Shown here in pieces: positions 34,646 to 42,383 of a stretch of DNA of 64,000 nucleotides. A program made the position numbers and the translations under genes. A model generated the notes under the pieces. It was not told the origin of the DNA. It saw nothing but the letters and a program-made list of their open reading frames with translations, and ran no database searches. Origin of the DNA: Couchioplanes azureus (GTDB taxonomy: Bacteria > Actinomycetota > Actinomycetes > Mycobacteriales > Micromonosporaceae). The stretch lies in NCBI RefSeq assembly GCF_014648355.1, contig NZ_BMQY01000001.1, positions 1,170,757-1,234,756 of the forward strand, read 5' to 3'. Every line of letters begins with the position of its first letter. Position 1 is the first letter of the stretch.

Positions 34646-34711
34646 CAGCAGGTAGCCGGCGTGACACACACTGCCGGTCCCGTACCGGTCTCACCGTTAG
34701 GGAGCAGGACA

Positions 34712-34948
34712 ATGACGCGCATTTTCAACGGTATGCCCGCCGGGCAGCTGCAGGGCGTGACCTGGCGAAAGAGCGGCCGCAGCAACCCCAGCGGCAACTG
34801 CGTGGAGTGCGCCACGCTGCCGGACGGGAGCATCGCGATGCGAAACTCCCGCGACCCCGAGGGCCCCGCCCTCATCTACACGCCGGCCGAGATCGAGGCG
34901 TTCCTCGGCGGCGTCCGCGACGGAGACTTCGACCACCTGCTCGGGTGA
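34712..34948 (+). CDS. DUF397 domain protein
   Basis: This 78-residue cytoplasmic protein has the full DUF397 pattern: GVTWRKSGRSNPSGNCVECATL, then IAMRNSRDPEGPALIYT and a final EIEAFLGGVRDGDFDHLL. DUF397 proteins are small partners of XRE/DUF5753 regulators in actinobacteria, including those controlling differentiation (WhiJ/AbaA-like loci). Here the partner regulator is convergent, 68 bp away. The ATG has GGGAGCAGGA as ribosome site. Its promoter carries the same palindrome element as that of the regulator, so the two are probably co-regulated. Confidence 0.92.
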   Translation: MTRIFNGMPAGQLQGVTWRKSGRSNPSGNCVECATLPDGSIAMRNSRDPEGPALIYTPAEIEAFLGGVRDGDFDHLLG

Positions 34949-35016
34949 ATCGTTTCCGCCTTCCGGGTGACGCCCGGAAGAACTAGCTACACAGAGTGAA
35001 GAACCGGACCCGCAGC

Positions 35017-35907
35017 TCAGCCGAGCCGGCCGACCTCGTGCAACAGCTTGCCGAGGATGTCCGGGGTGTGGTTCGGCGGCTCGGCGTCGATGCACACGCG
35101 CTCCATGGCGATCGCGTAGTGGTCGACGTCGTCCCGCTTGTCCAGGTAGATGGCGCTGGTGAGCTGCTCGACGAAGACCACGTCGGGCAGCTCCGGCTCC
35201 GGGAACCGCAGGATCGCGAACGGTCCGCCCGCCGCGGCGTGCCCGCCCGCGTGGAACGGGATGATCTGCAGCCGTACGTTGGGCCGCTTCGACGCCTCGA
35301 TGAGCGCCTCGATCTGCCCGCGCATGACGTCCACCCCGCCGATCGGCCGGCGCAGCACCGCCTCGTCGATGACCGCCCACAGCTGCGGCGGGTCGGCGCG
35401 GTCGAGCACCTGCTGGCGCTGGCGGCGCAGCTCCACCCGGCGGTCGATCTCGGCGGGCGTGGCGCCCGCGTGCCCGAGCATGATCACGGCTCGTGCGTAC
35501 TCCGGCGTCTGGAGCAGGCCCGGGACGAACTGGATCTCGTACGTCCGGATCAGCGTCGCGGCCGCCTCGAGGCCGAGGTACGACTGGAACCACGACGGCA
35601 TGATGTCCCCGTAGTGGTGCCACCAGCCGGGGTTGTTCGCCTGCCGGGCCAGGCCGAGCAGCGCCTCGCGCTCCGCGGGGTCGTCCACGCCGTAGAGGCT
35701 GAGCAGGTCGGCGACGTCGCGCTCCTTGAAGCTCACCCGGCCGAGCTCCATGCGGCTGATCTTCGAGCCGGAAGCGCGGATCTCGTAGCCGGCGTCCTCG
35801 CGGGTGATGCCCTTGGTCTCGCGGAGCCGGCGGAGCTGGGCGCCGAGCAAGATGCGCAGCACGGTGGGGCCGCTGTTCGGCGCCTCCTCCTGCGAACCCG
35901 TGCTCAC
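35017..35907 (-). CDS. XRE-family regulator with DUF5753 domain
   Basis: This 296-residue DNA-binding regulator has a helix-turn-helix in residues about 15-75: LRRLRETKGITREDAGYEIRAS, then SKISRMELGRVSFK. The C-terminal DUF5753 domain (about 100-290) includes the typical YEIQFVPGLLQTPEYARAV and VRLQIIPFHAGGHAA blocks. This type typically works with a DUF397 protein, found next door in convergent orientation. The start is placed at GTG 35905-35907 because AGGAG lies just upstream; an in-frame TTG further out lacks support. It probably binds the palindrome ATGCACGTGCAT present in its own promoter region and that of DUF397. Confidence 0.92.
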   Translation of the reverse strand: MSTGSQEEAPNSGPTVLRILLGAQLRRLRETKGITREDAGYEIRASGSKISRMELGRVSFKERDVADLLSLYGVDDPAEREALLGLARQANNPGWWHHYGDIMPSWFQSYLGLEAAATLIRTYEIQFVPGLLQTPEYARAVIMLGHAGATPAEIDRRVELRRQRQQVLDRADPPQLWAVIDEAVLRRPIGGVDVMRGQIEALIEASKRPNVRLQIIPFHAGGHAAAGGPFAILRFPEPELPDVVFVEQLTSAIYLDKRDDVDHYAIAMERVCIDAEPPNHTPDILGKLLHEVGRLG

Positions 35908-35937
35908 GTCACTCCTGTCCCGATTCGTTCCGGAAAT

Positions 35938-35950
35938 CTGCAAGTTGCAG
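35938..35950. promoter_or_regulatory. Perfect 13-bp palindrome in the XRE leader
   Basis: CTGCAA-G-TTGCAG lies about 30 bp upstream of the XRE start codon and downstream of the 53-bp element. It could be a second operator or a small RNA hairpin in the leader. It has no copy on the DUF397 side. Confidence 0.4.
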
Positions 35951-36030
35951 ATTCATCGCCATGCGCATCCTACGGGCGAGGTCGCCGCGCCGAAAACCGC
36001 ACGTTCGGCCCCGCGGGCCGAGACGCACGT

Positions 36031-36083
36031 TGCGGATGCACGTGCATTCGGCCTTGCGAACGCACTTGATCCCGAGCATGATA
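36031..36083 (-). promoter_or_regulatory. 53-bp promoter/operator element, copy 2 (XRE side)
   Basis: Read on the minus strand, it starts with TATCAT (-10-like) and contains the identical 17-bp CCGAATGCACGTGCATC block. It matches the copy at 34593-34645 at 45 of 53 positions. It lies about 125 bp upstream of the XRE start and in the divergent gap shared with the radical-SAM operon (first gene at 36213). Confidence 0.75.
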
Positions 36084-36212
36084 TCTGACAGGCGGTCGCT
36101 TCGCCGCTGACACAGCGTGTTGAAAAGTATGTCCTTTTCGACTGTCAGGGGCAGGGCGACGCCGAGGGACGCCCCGACGATCGAGTCATTTCCGGGACCC
36201 AGGAGGCTCTCG

Positions 36213-36539
36213 ATGTCGACTCCGACCATCGCGCCACCGCACCGAGACCCGGCGGACGTGGCCCCCGCCGACAGCTACCACAAGGCCGACCCGGTCTGGG
36301 TCTACCGCGACGGGTGGCGCGCGGGCGTCATCGAGGCCGCGTCGCCGCTGGCGGTCACCGTCACCTACCGGCCGGGCACCCACGTCGGGACCGGCGTGGA
36401 CACCTTCACCGCCTCGTACGTGACGTACCGCGCCGACGCGGATCCCGCCCTGGACAACCGCCAGGAGAACGCCCTCGCCCACCGCCGCCCCCGCCCCAGC
36501 GGAGACGGCGCGACCGTGCCGAGCGGCCCGCCCCGATGA
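36213..36539 (+). CDS. Small SH3-like hypothetical protein, first gene of radical-SAM operon
   Basis: This 108-residue cytoplasmic protein has a central strand-rich core: DPVWVYRDGWRAGVIEAA, then AVTVTYRP and DTFTASYVTYR (about residues 27-72). It resembles a small SH3/Tudor-like barrel. The N- and C-terminal tails are Pro/Arg-rich. No precise family name can be given. The start is decided by a perfect AGGAGG (36201-36206) 6 bp before the ATG. Its stop overlaps the next start (ATGA), so it is co-translated with the zinc-ribbon protein. A divergent promoter region with an operator element lies upstream. Confidence 0.7.
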   Translation: MSTPTIAPPHRDPADVAPADSYHKADPVWVYRDGWRAGVIEAASPLAVTVTYRPGTHVGTGVDTFTASYVTYRADADPALDNRQENALAHRRPRPSGDGATVPSGPPR

Positions 36540-36739
36540 CCGGGGCGATAACCCTCTCCGCGCTCGTGGGACTCGCCAGCCTGCTCGCCGGGGTGGCACT
36601 GGGCTGGTATCTGCGCCGTACCAACGACTGGTGTCCACACTGCGGCGAGCAGCTCGCCTGCGACGCCTGCGGCAGCAAGGCCGCCTGGCCCCGCCGCCGC
36701 GAACCCGAGCTCAGCCTCGACAGAAGCTGGGGTCCGTAG
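36536..36739 (+). CDS. Small membrane protein with zinc-ribbon-like CxxC pairs
   Basis: This 67-residue protein has one N-terminal transmembrane helix (about residues 4-25, ALVGLASLLAGVALGWYL). It is followed by a cytoplasmic WCPHCGEQLACDACGSK with two CxxC pairs that can bind one zinc. The tail is basic then acidic. It overlaps the preceding gene by 4 bp and precedes the radical-SAM gene by 30 bp. The Cys pairs could equally be modification targets in a radical-SAM context, but there is no direct evidence. No family was recognised. Confidence 0.6.
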   Translation: MTGAITLSALVGLASLLAGVALGWYLRRTNDWCPHCGEQLACDACGSKAAWPRRREPELSLDRSWGP

Positions 36740-36769
36740 GCAGTTCGCGAGGTAGGGCAGACTTGACGG

Positions 36770-37903
36770 GTGCAGGCCTTCCGCGAGTTCGTCCTGAAGG
36801 TGCACCAGCGGTGCAATCTCGCCTGCGACTACTGCTACGTCTACGAGCTCGCCGACCAGAGCTGGCGTGACCGACCCGCAGCGATGGACCGTACCGTATG
36901 GCAGGCGGCCGCTCGCCGCATCGCGGCACACGCGCGCGCCCACGATCTGCCGGCCGTCGACATCGTCCTGCACGGCGGCGAACCGCTGCTGGCCGGACAG
37001 TCCGCCCTGGTCACCCTGATCACCGACGTCCGGGCCGCGGTGCCGGGCGCCCGGTTCAGCACGCAGACCAACGGTGCCCTGCTCGACGCGCCGATGCTGG
37101 CCGCGCTCGGCGCCCACGGAGTGCGCATCGGCGTCAGCCTCGACGGCCCGCCCGAGCACCACGACCGGCACCGCAGGCACCGCGACGGCCGGGGCAGTCA
37201 CCTGCTCGCCGCCCGGGCGCTGCGACTGCTCGCCGGGCATCCGTCGTACGCGGGAATCCTCTGCACGATCGATCCCGCGACCGACCCGGTGGCCGTCTAC
37301 GAGTCCCTGCTGACCTACCACCCGCCCGCGATCGACCTGCTGCTGCCGCACGCCAACTGGGCGAATCCGCCCGGCCCCGGCTACGCGCAATGGCTGATCG
37401 CCGTCTTCGACCGCTGGTACGACGCCCCGCGGCGGGAGACCGGCATCCGCCTCTTCGAGGAGCTGATCAGCCTCGTGCTCGGCGGCCCGAGCCGCTCCGA
37501 CCAGGTCGGCCTGAGCCCGGTGGGGGTCGCGGTGATCGAGTCCGACGGCACGATCGAACAGGGCGACTCGCTGAAGTCCGCGTACCCGGGCGCGGCGGCC
37601 ACCGGCCTCACCGTCTTCGACCACGACCTCGACGCGGCCGCCCGCCACCCGGGCATCGTCGCGCGCCAGTCGGGACGGGCCGCGCTGGCCGAATCCTGCC
37701 TGGCGTGCCCGGTCCACGACATCTGCGGCGGCGGGCACTACGCCCATCGCTGGCGGCCGGGCGGCGGCTTCCGCAACCCGTCGGTCTACTGCGCGCAGCT
37801 GCGCCGGCTCATCGACCACATCGGCGCCCGGGTGGCCGCGGACCTCGCCACCCGCTCCGCCGGGCGGGCGACCGCGGACCTCGCAGGGGGTGTTCGGCCA
37901 TGA
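36770..37903 (+). CDS. FxsB-type radical SAM/SPASM protein
   Basis: This 377-residue iron-sulfur enzyme is likely to modify a peptide. The N-terminal FREFVLKVHQRCNLACDYCY holds the CxxxCxxC cluster at C15, C19 and C22. The next part, VLHGGEPLLAG, and the C-terminal SPASM region CLACPVHDICGGG with a later NPSVYC (auxiliary cluster) match FxsB, the maturase of FxSxx-COOH peptides. The distinctive FxsB stretch LLLPHANWANPP and the SLDGPPEHHDRHRR block are also present. No peptide ending in F-x-S-x-x is found nearby, so the substrate is unclear. The GTG start has only a weak GAGG site. Its stop overlaps the start of the EVE-like gene (ATGA). Confidence 0.88.
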   Translation: MQAFREFVLKVHQRCNLACDYCYVYELADQSWRDRPAAMDRTVWQAAARRIAAHARAHDLPAVDIVLHGGEPLLAGQSALVTLITDVRAAVPGARFSTQTNGALLDAPMLAALGAHGVRIGVSLDGPPEHHDRHRRHRDGRGSHLLAARALRLLAGHPSYAGILCTIDPATDPVAVYESLLTYHPPAIDLLLPHANWANPPGPGYAQWLIAVFDRWYDAPRRETGIRLFEELISLVLGGPSRSDQVGLSPVGVAVIESDGTIEQGDSLKSAYPGAAATGLTVFDHDLDAAARHPGIVARQSGRAALAESCLACPVHDICGGGHYAHRWRPGGGFRNPSVYCAQLRRLIDHIGARVAADLATRSAGRATADLAGGVRP

Positions 37904-38373
37904 CCACGTTCGTACTGATCTGGGACGGAAGCGACACCGGATATCCGCCGGCCAACCACCGGGCCGACATAGCGGCCACGGCCGCGGGCGAGACGGTCCG
38001 GGGCCGGTGGAGCTCCGGCTCCCGCAGATCGGGTACGGCGCCCGGCGACCGCGTCTACCTGCTGCGCCAGCGGACGAGCCGGGGCATCGTCGCCAGCGGG
38101 CGCCTCACCGACGGCATCATCGTCCCGGGCCCGCACTGGACCGGCGACCCCAGGCGGGCCACCCACTACCTCGAGGTGTGCTGGGACCGCGTCCTGCCGG
38201 TCGCCGACCGCCTGCCGCTCGACGACCTGCGCCACGAGGTGCCGGGGCACGACTGGAACCACATCTTCGCCTCCGGCCAGCGGGTGCGGCCGCCCTCCGA
38301 CGCGGCGCTGGACCGGGTGTGGGCCCGCCACCTGCGCGACGTCGACGACCTCAGCGCCAGCGGTCGCCGGTGA
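37900..38373 (+). CDS. EVE/PUA-like domain protein
   Basis: This 157-residue protein resembles the N-terminal EVE/PUA-like domain found in many actinobacterial HNH endonucleases: VLIWDGSDTGYPPA, RWSSGSRRSGTAPGDRVYLLRQ, then GIVASGRLTDG and a final helix. EVE-type domains bind modified bases in DNA or RNA. There is no HNH part here, so it is a stand-alone reader. It is translationally coupled to the radical-SAM gene (4-bp overlap), an unusual pairing. Its last 23 bp overlap the convergent purC. Modified-base binding is inferred from the fold only. Confidence 0.6.
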   Translation: MTTFVLIWDGSDTGYPPANHRADIAATAAGETVRGRWSSGSRRSGTAPGDRVYLLRQRTSRGIVASGRLTDGIIVPGPHWTGDPRRATHYLEVCWDRVLPVADRLPLDDLRHEVPGHDWNHIFASGQRVRPPSDAALDRVWARHLRDVDDLSASGRR

Positions 38374-39208
38374 GGCGCTCGTACACCTCGACGTAGCGGT
38401 TGCGGGTGGCCTCGACGACGTCGGCGGGGATCTCCGGTCCCGGTGCCGTCCGGTCCCAGTCGGACTTCGCCGACCAGTCCCGCAGGAACTGCTTGTCGAG
38501 ATACCGCTGCGTGCCGCCGGGCCGCCACTCGTCGGCCGCCCAGAACCGCGACGAGTCCGGCGTCAGCAGCTCGTCCCCGAGCTTCAGCACGCCGCCCGAG
38601 AACCCGAGCTCGATCTTGGTGTCCGCGATGAGAATCCCGTTCCGCGCCGCGATCTCCGACCCCCGCCGGTACACCTCCAGCGTGATCCGCCGCAGCTCGG
38701 CGGCGACGTCGGCGCCGACGGCCCGCTCGACGTCCTGGTACGTCATGGGCTCGTCGTGCCCCGCACCCGGCGCCACCTTCGTGCTCGGCGTGAAGATCGG
38801 CTCAGGCAGCCGCGACCCCTCGATCAGCCCGGGCGGCAGCGCCACACCCGACACGGCGCCGTCCCGCCCGTAGTCCTTGAGCCCGGAGCCGGCCAGATAG
38901 CCGCGAGCGATGCACTCCACCATGACCATCTCGAGCCGCTCGCACCGCACCGCGCGCCCGGCCCACTCGGCCGGCACGTCGGTCGCCGACACGATGTGGT
39001 TCGGCACAAGGTCGGCAAGCTGCTCGAACCACCACAGCGACAGCTGCGTGAGGATCTTGCCCTTGTCGGGGATGGCGGTGGGCAGCACCACGTCATAGAT
39101 GGAGACGCGATCCGAGGCGACGAGCAGGATGTCGTCCCCGTCGGCGTAGACGTCCCTGACCTTGCCCGAGTGCAACAGCTCCACGTGTTCCCCCAGCACC
39201 GAGTCCAC
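38351..39208 (-). CDS. purC: Phosphoribosylaminoimidazole-succinocarboxamide synthase
   Basis: This 285-residue cytosolic enzyme of purine synthesis joins aspartate to CAIR with ATP to give SAICAR. Family motifs are clear: HSGKVRDVY at about residues 13-21, LLVASDRVSIYDVVLP, ECIARGYLAGSG, IADTKIELGF, and a C-terminal LTPDSSRFW. Length fits bacterial PurC. The start is placed at the GTG at 39206-39208. Upstream in-frame ATG/TTG codons would add a basic, Gly/Arg-rich tail with no homology, and a -10-like TACCGT lies 11 bp before this GTG. It is followed by the convergent EVE-like gene with a 23-bp 3' overlap. Confidence 0.95.
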   Translation of the reverse strand: MDSVLGEHVELLHSGKVRDVYADGDDILLVASDRVSIYDVVLPTAIPDKGKILTQLSLWWFEQLADLVPNHIVSATDVPAEWAGRAVRCERLEMVMVECIARGYLAGSGLKDYGRDGAVSGVALPPGLIEGSRLPEPIFTPSTKVAPGAGHDEPMTYQDVERAVGADVAAELRRITLEVYRRGSEIAARNGILIADTKIELGFSGGVLKLGDELLTPDSSRFWAADEWRPGGTQRYLDKQFLRDWSAKSDWDRTAPGPEIPADVVEATRNRYVEVYERLTGDRWR

Positions 39209-39344
39209 CGAACGCGCCCACGGTATCCGACGCCCGCGGGCCCGCCCCGGACCGGGCCGCATGGACCCGGACCGGCGCAAGGAGCCGGTCCGGGAGCTGC
39301 GGTCCCGGCGGGACGGGCCCGTCCGAGCTGGCCGGGCCGGTCGC

Positions 39345-40601
39345 TCAGGCGAGCTGGTCGGCCGTGCGGCGGCCGATCATCGGCATGGCCGCGACCAACG
39401 TACGGACCGACACCGACCGCCCCTTGAGCCGGGCGAGCGCATACCCGCCCGCGACCGCCGCCACCGAGGTGACCACGCCGGCCAGGACCAGCGCGCCCCG
39501 GGCGCCCAGTGCGTCGCACAGCCAGCCGATCATCGGCGCGCCGACGATGCCGGAGAGGGAGGAGACCACGCCGAGGGTGGCCAGCATGCGGCCGCGCATG
39601 TCCTCGCGGGTGTCGAGCTGGACGCGGGTCGAGATCACCGTGTCGAAGATGACCGCGCCGGCGGCGATCGGGAGGATGAGGGCCGCGAAGCCGAGCACGT
39701 TGGGGGCCAGGCCCGCGCAGAGCTGGAGCAGGCTGATCGTCAGGCCCGAGGCGAGCAGGACGCGCAGCGTGGAGCGGCCGCTGCCGGCGAGCAGCAGACC
39801 GCCGGCGACCGCGCCCACCGCGAAGATCGTCGACAGCAGGCCGTACGACGCCGAGCCGCCGTGCAGCGGGCCGGCCACCATCGCGGCCATGGTGACCTGG
39901 TAGTTGCGGCCCAGGGAGCCGAGGACGAAGGACAGCGCCAGGATCACCAGCACGACCGGTTGGCCGGCCAGGTAGCGCAGGCCCGCCCGGACGCCGCCCT
40001 CTCCCGGGGGCGAGGCGGCCAGGACGCGCATCGATCCGGTACGCATGACGGCGAGCGCCGCGATGACCACCAGGTAGGTGGCCGCGTTGATCGCGAAGAG
40101 CGAGGCGGCGCCGGTGACGCCGACCAGGATGCCGCCGAGGGACATGCCCAGGATGCGACCGGCCGAGCTGAGCACGGAGCCCAGCGCCAGCGCGGAGCCC
40201 AGCGCCGACGGCGGCACCAGGGCCGAGCCGAAGCGGCCCAGGCAGGGGCCCTCGACCGAGCTGATCATGCCGGAGGCGAGGGCCACCGCGTAGATGGGCC
40301 AGAGCCGGCCGGGCTCGGCCACGAGGGCCAGGGCGAGCAGCGCGCGTACGGCCTGGAAGACGATCAGCGCCGGCCGGGCCGGGAGGCGGTCGGCCAGGGC
40401 ACCGCCCCAGCCGCCCAGCAGCAGGACGGGCAGCGCCTGCAGCATGACGACGACGCCCATGGTGGCGGCCGAGCCGGTCGCCGAGAGAACCAGCCAGTTG
40501 AGCCCCAGCACCTGCATCCACGTGCCGGCCACCGAGACCAGGTCGGCGGCGGCCCAGAGCCGGTAGTTGCGCTCTCGGAGCGGTGCGAACATCGGAGCCA
40601 C
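39345..40601 (-). CDS. MFS transporter (DHA3 / EntS-like type)
   Basis: This 418-residue membrane protein has about 12 transmembrane helices. The N-terminus LRERNYRLWAAADLVSVAGTWMQVLGLNWLV is typical of the DHA3/EntS subfamily, which exports siderophores, macrolides and other products. A weak motif-A ADRLPAR follows the second span, and REDMRGRMLA marks the central loop between halves. No regulator or biosynthetic gene adjoins it, so the substrate cannot be guessed. The start may be GTG 40601 or ATG 40592. Confidence 0.85.
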   Translation of the reverse strand: MAPMFAPLRERNYRLWAAADLVSVAGTWMQVLGLNWLVLSATGSAATMGVVVMLQALPVLLLGGWGGALADRLPARPALIVFQAVRALLALALVAEPGRLWPIYAVALASGMISSVEGPCLGRFGSALVPPSALGSALALGSVLSSAGRILGMSLGGILVGVTGAASLFAINAATYLVVIAALAVMRTGSMRVLAASPPGEGGVRAGLRYLAGQPVVLVILALSFVLGSLGRNYQVTMAAMVAGPLHGGSASYGLLSTIFAVGAVAGGLLLAGSGRSTLRVLLASGLTISLLQLCAGLAPNVLGFAALILPIAAGAVIFDTVISTRVQLDTREDMRGRMLATLGVVSSLSGIVGAPMIGWLCDALGARGALVLAGVVTSVAAVAGGYALARLKGRSVSVRTLVAAMPMIGRRTADQLA

Positions 40602-40627
40602 GGTGGCGGCACCCCCAGACAGGAAAA

Positions 40628-40650
40628 GTGGCGCCGTATCTCGGCGCCAC
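40628..40650 (-). other. Hairpin in the gap before the MFS gene
   Basis: GTGGCGCCG (40628-40636) pairs perfectly with CGGCGCCAC (40642-40650) over a 5-nt loop, in the MFS gene leader. It could be a second terminator for the chemoreceptor transcript or a leader hairpin. Confidence 0.5.
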
Positions 40651-40710
40651 TCGCCCTATCGGGAACCGCTTCCGACCTGCTTCGAGAGATCGATCCGGAA
40701 CACCTCAACC

Positions 40711-40727
40711 GCAACCGGGACGGTTGC
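40711..40727 (-). terminator. Short hairpin at the chemoreceptor stop
   Basis: GCAACCG-GGA-CGGTTGC is a perfect 7-bp stem with a 3-nt loop, just after the stop of the chemoreceptor gene. It probably ends the LPMO-DUF305-chemoreceptor transcript. Confidence 0.5.
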
Positions 40728-40730
40728 CGC

Positions 40731-41768
40731 TCACACCTTGAGCGAGCGGAGGACCGTCGCCAGCTCGGTGCCGGCCGTACGCAGCTCGCGGGTGACCTCG
40801 TCGGCCTGGTCGACGGCGTACCTGGCGTGCTCGCGGGTCTCGTTGACCCGGGTCATCGTCTCGGCGATCTGGGCCGCCTGGGCACCGGCCGCGGAGATGC
40901 TGCGGGTCATCATGTCGGCCGTCGCGTGCTGCTCCTCGACCGCGGAAGCGATCGTGGTCTGGTAGCCGTTGACCTTGCCGATGACCTCGCCGATCTGGGT
41001 GATCGAGTCGACCACGCCCGAGGTGTCGGCCTGGATCGTGCCGACCTGGGTGGTGATCGAGTCGGTCGCCTTGGCGGTCTCCTGGGCGAGGTCCTTGACC
41101 TCGCTGGCGACCACGGCGAAGCCCTTGCCCATCTCGCCGGCCCGGGCCGCCTCGATGGTGGCGTTGAGCGCGAGCAGGTTGGTCTGCTCCGCGATCGCCG
41201 TGATCACCCGGACCACGTCGCCGATCTGCGCGGACGAGTCGCCGAGCTTGGTCATCGTGCGGCTGGCGTCGGAGGAGGCCTCCATCGCGTTGTTCGCGAC
41301 GGTGACCGCCTCGGTGGCGCTGCGGGAGATCTCCTGGATGCTCGCGCCCATCTGCTGAGCGCCGGCGGCCAGCGTGGCGATGTACTCGGAGACCTCCTGC
41401 GAGGCGCGCAGCACGTCGGTGGACGCCTGCACCGAGCTCTGCGCCCCCGCGGCCATCTCCGCGACCAGCTTGCCGAGCTGGTCGGTGGTCCCGGCCAGCT
41501 TGGCGTTGGTGTCGTTCGAGAGGCGGACGACCTCGGCGAACCGGTCGAGCAGGCGGTTCAGGGACTCACCGGCGGGGGTGAGGTCGTTCGACTCCACCCG
41601 TACGGTGAGATCACCCGAAGCCGCCCGCTCGAGCACTGCGATCATGGGGTCGGGGCGCCGCCGGCGACCGACCACGAATCCGACGACAATTCCTACCAGC
41701 GCGGCGACGACGCCAACGACCATGATGACTCCCCCGAGGGTTTCCGACGTGGCCCCTTTGATCGGCAT
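40731..41768 (-). CDS. Methyl-accepting chemotaxis protein without a ligand domain
   Basis: This 345-residue receptor has one transmembrane helix (about residues 12-35), a short HAMP-like segment [24 protein letters not shown], and a cytoplasmic signalling domain. The hairpin tip reads [34 protein letters not shown], the CheA/CheW contact region. There is no extracytoplasmic sensor domain, so input must come from the membrane segment or a partner protein. AGGAGG lies 9 bp before the ATG. The gene starts only 33 bp after the DUF305 lipoprotein, on the same strand and without a terminator between. It therefore appears to be the third gene of the LPMO operon. Confidence 0.92.
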   Translation of the reverse strand: MPIKGATSETLGGVIMVVGVVAALVGIVVGFVVGRRRRPDPMIAVLERAASGDLTVRVESNDLTPAGESLNRLLDRFAEVVRLSNDTNAKLAGTTDQLGKLVAEMAAGAQSSVQASTDVLRASQEVSEYIATLAAGAQQMGASIQEISRSATEAVTVANNAMEASSDASRTMTKLGDSSAQIGDVVRVITAIAEQTNLLALNATIEAARAGEMGKGFAVVASEVKDLAQETAKATDSITTQVGTIQADTSGVVDSITQIGEVIGKVNGYQTTIASAVEEQHATADMMTRSISAAGAQAAQIAETMTRVNETREHARYAVDQADEVTRELRTAGTELATVLRSLKV

Positions 41769-41801
41769 CTCGGGAGCCTCCTTGAGGAAGCCTTGACCGC
41801 C

Positions 41802-42383
41802 TCAGGCGTTCATCAGGGTGAGCATCTGCTTGATCTGGTCGGTACGGCTGTCCCGTACCCGATCGGCGAAGGCCTTGGCCTCGGGGTTCACGCCGTCCTT
41901 GCGCTCCAGCTGCGCCATCTCGACGGCGTTGTGCTGGTGCGCGACGAACAGGTGGAGAAACGCCTTCTCGAACGCCTCGCCCTTCGCCTTCCGCAGCGCC
42001 TTGATCTCCTTCTCGCTGGTGGCCGGCAGGCCGCCGTGGTCGGCGTGCGCGCTGGGCGCGTGGTCGACCGTGGCCGGCTGCTTCCAGTCGGCCAGCCAGG
42101 ACTTCATCAGCGCGACCTCGTCCGACTGGGTGGCGTCGACCGCCTGGGCGAGGATCTTGATGTCGTCGCGCTGCGCGGACGTCGCCGCGAGGCGGACCAT
42201 CTCGAGGCCCTGCTCGTGGTGCGCCACCATCATCTGCAGGTACATGACGTCGGTGTCGTTGTGCTTGCCCTCCGCCTTGACCACCGCCTTGGCGTCGGTG
42301 GACACCTGCACCGGGGCGTCCGGCGCGGTGCCGCACGCGCCGAGCAGCAGGGCCGCGGAGAGGATGAGGACGGCGCGCCTCAC
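41802..42383 (-). CDS. DUF305 lipoprotein, likely copper-binding
   Basis: This 193-residue exported lipoprotein has a signal sequence VRRAVLILSAALLLGACG with lipobox LGAC, so it is anchored to the outer face of the membrane. The DUF305 domain has two His/Met-rich helices: MYLQMMVAHHEQGLEM (about residues 46-61) and HLFVAHQHNAVEM near 140. DUF305 relatives such as cyanobacterial CopM bind copper through these residues. The start codon GTG overlaps the LPMO stop (GTGA at 42380-42383), so the two are made together. Since AA10 LPMOs need copper, a role in copper delivery or storage for that enzyme is a natural inference. Confidence 0.88.
   Translation of the reverse strand: MRRAVLILSAALLLGACGTAPDAPVQVSTDAKAVVKAEGKHNDTDVMYLQMMVAHHEQGLEMVRLAATSAQRDDIKILAQAVDATQSDEVALMKSWLADWKQPATVDHAPSAHADHGGLPATSEKEIKALRKAKGEAFEKAFLHLFVAHQHNAVEMAQLERKDGVNPEAKAFADRVRDSRTDQIKQMLTLMNA

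Noticed and set aside
36213-36739. The 108- or 67-residue proteins as an FxSxx-COOH peptide
   Set aside because: Neither ends in F-x-S-x-x; the only similar string (FTASY) is internal and has the wrong spacing.
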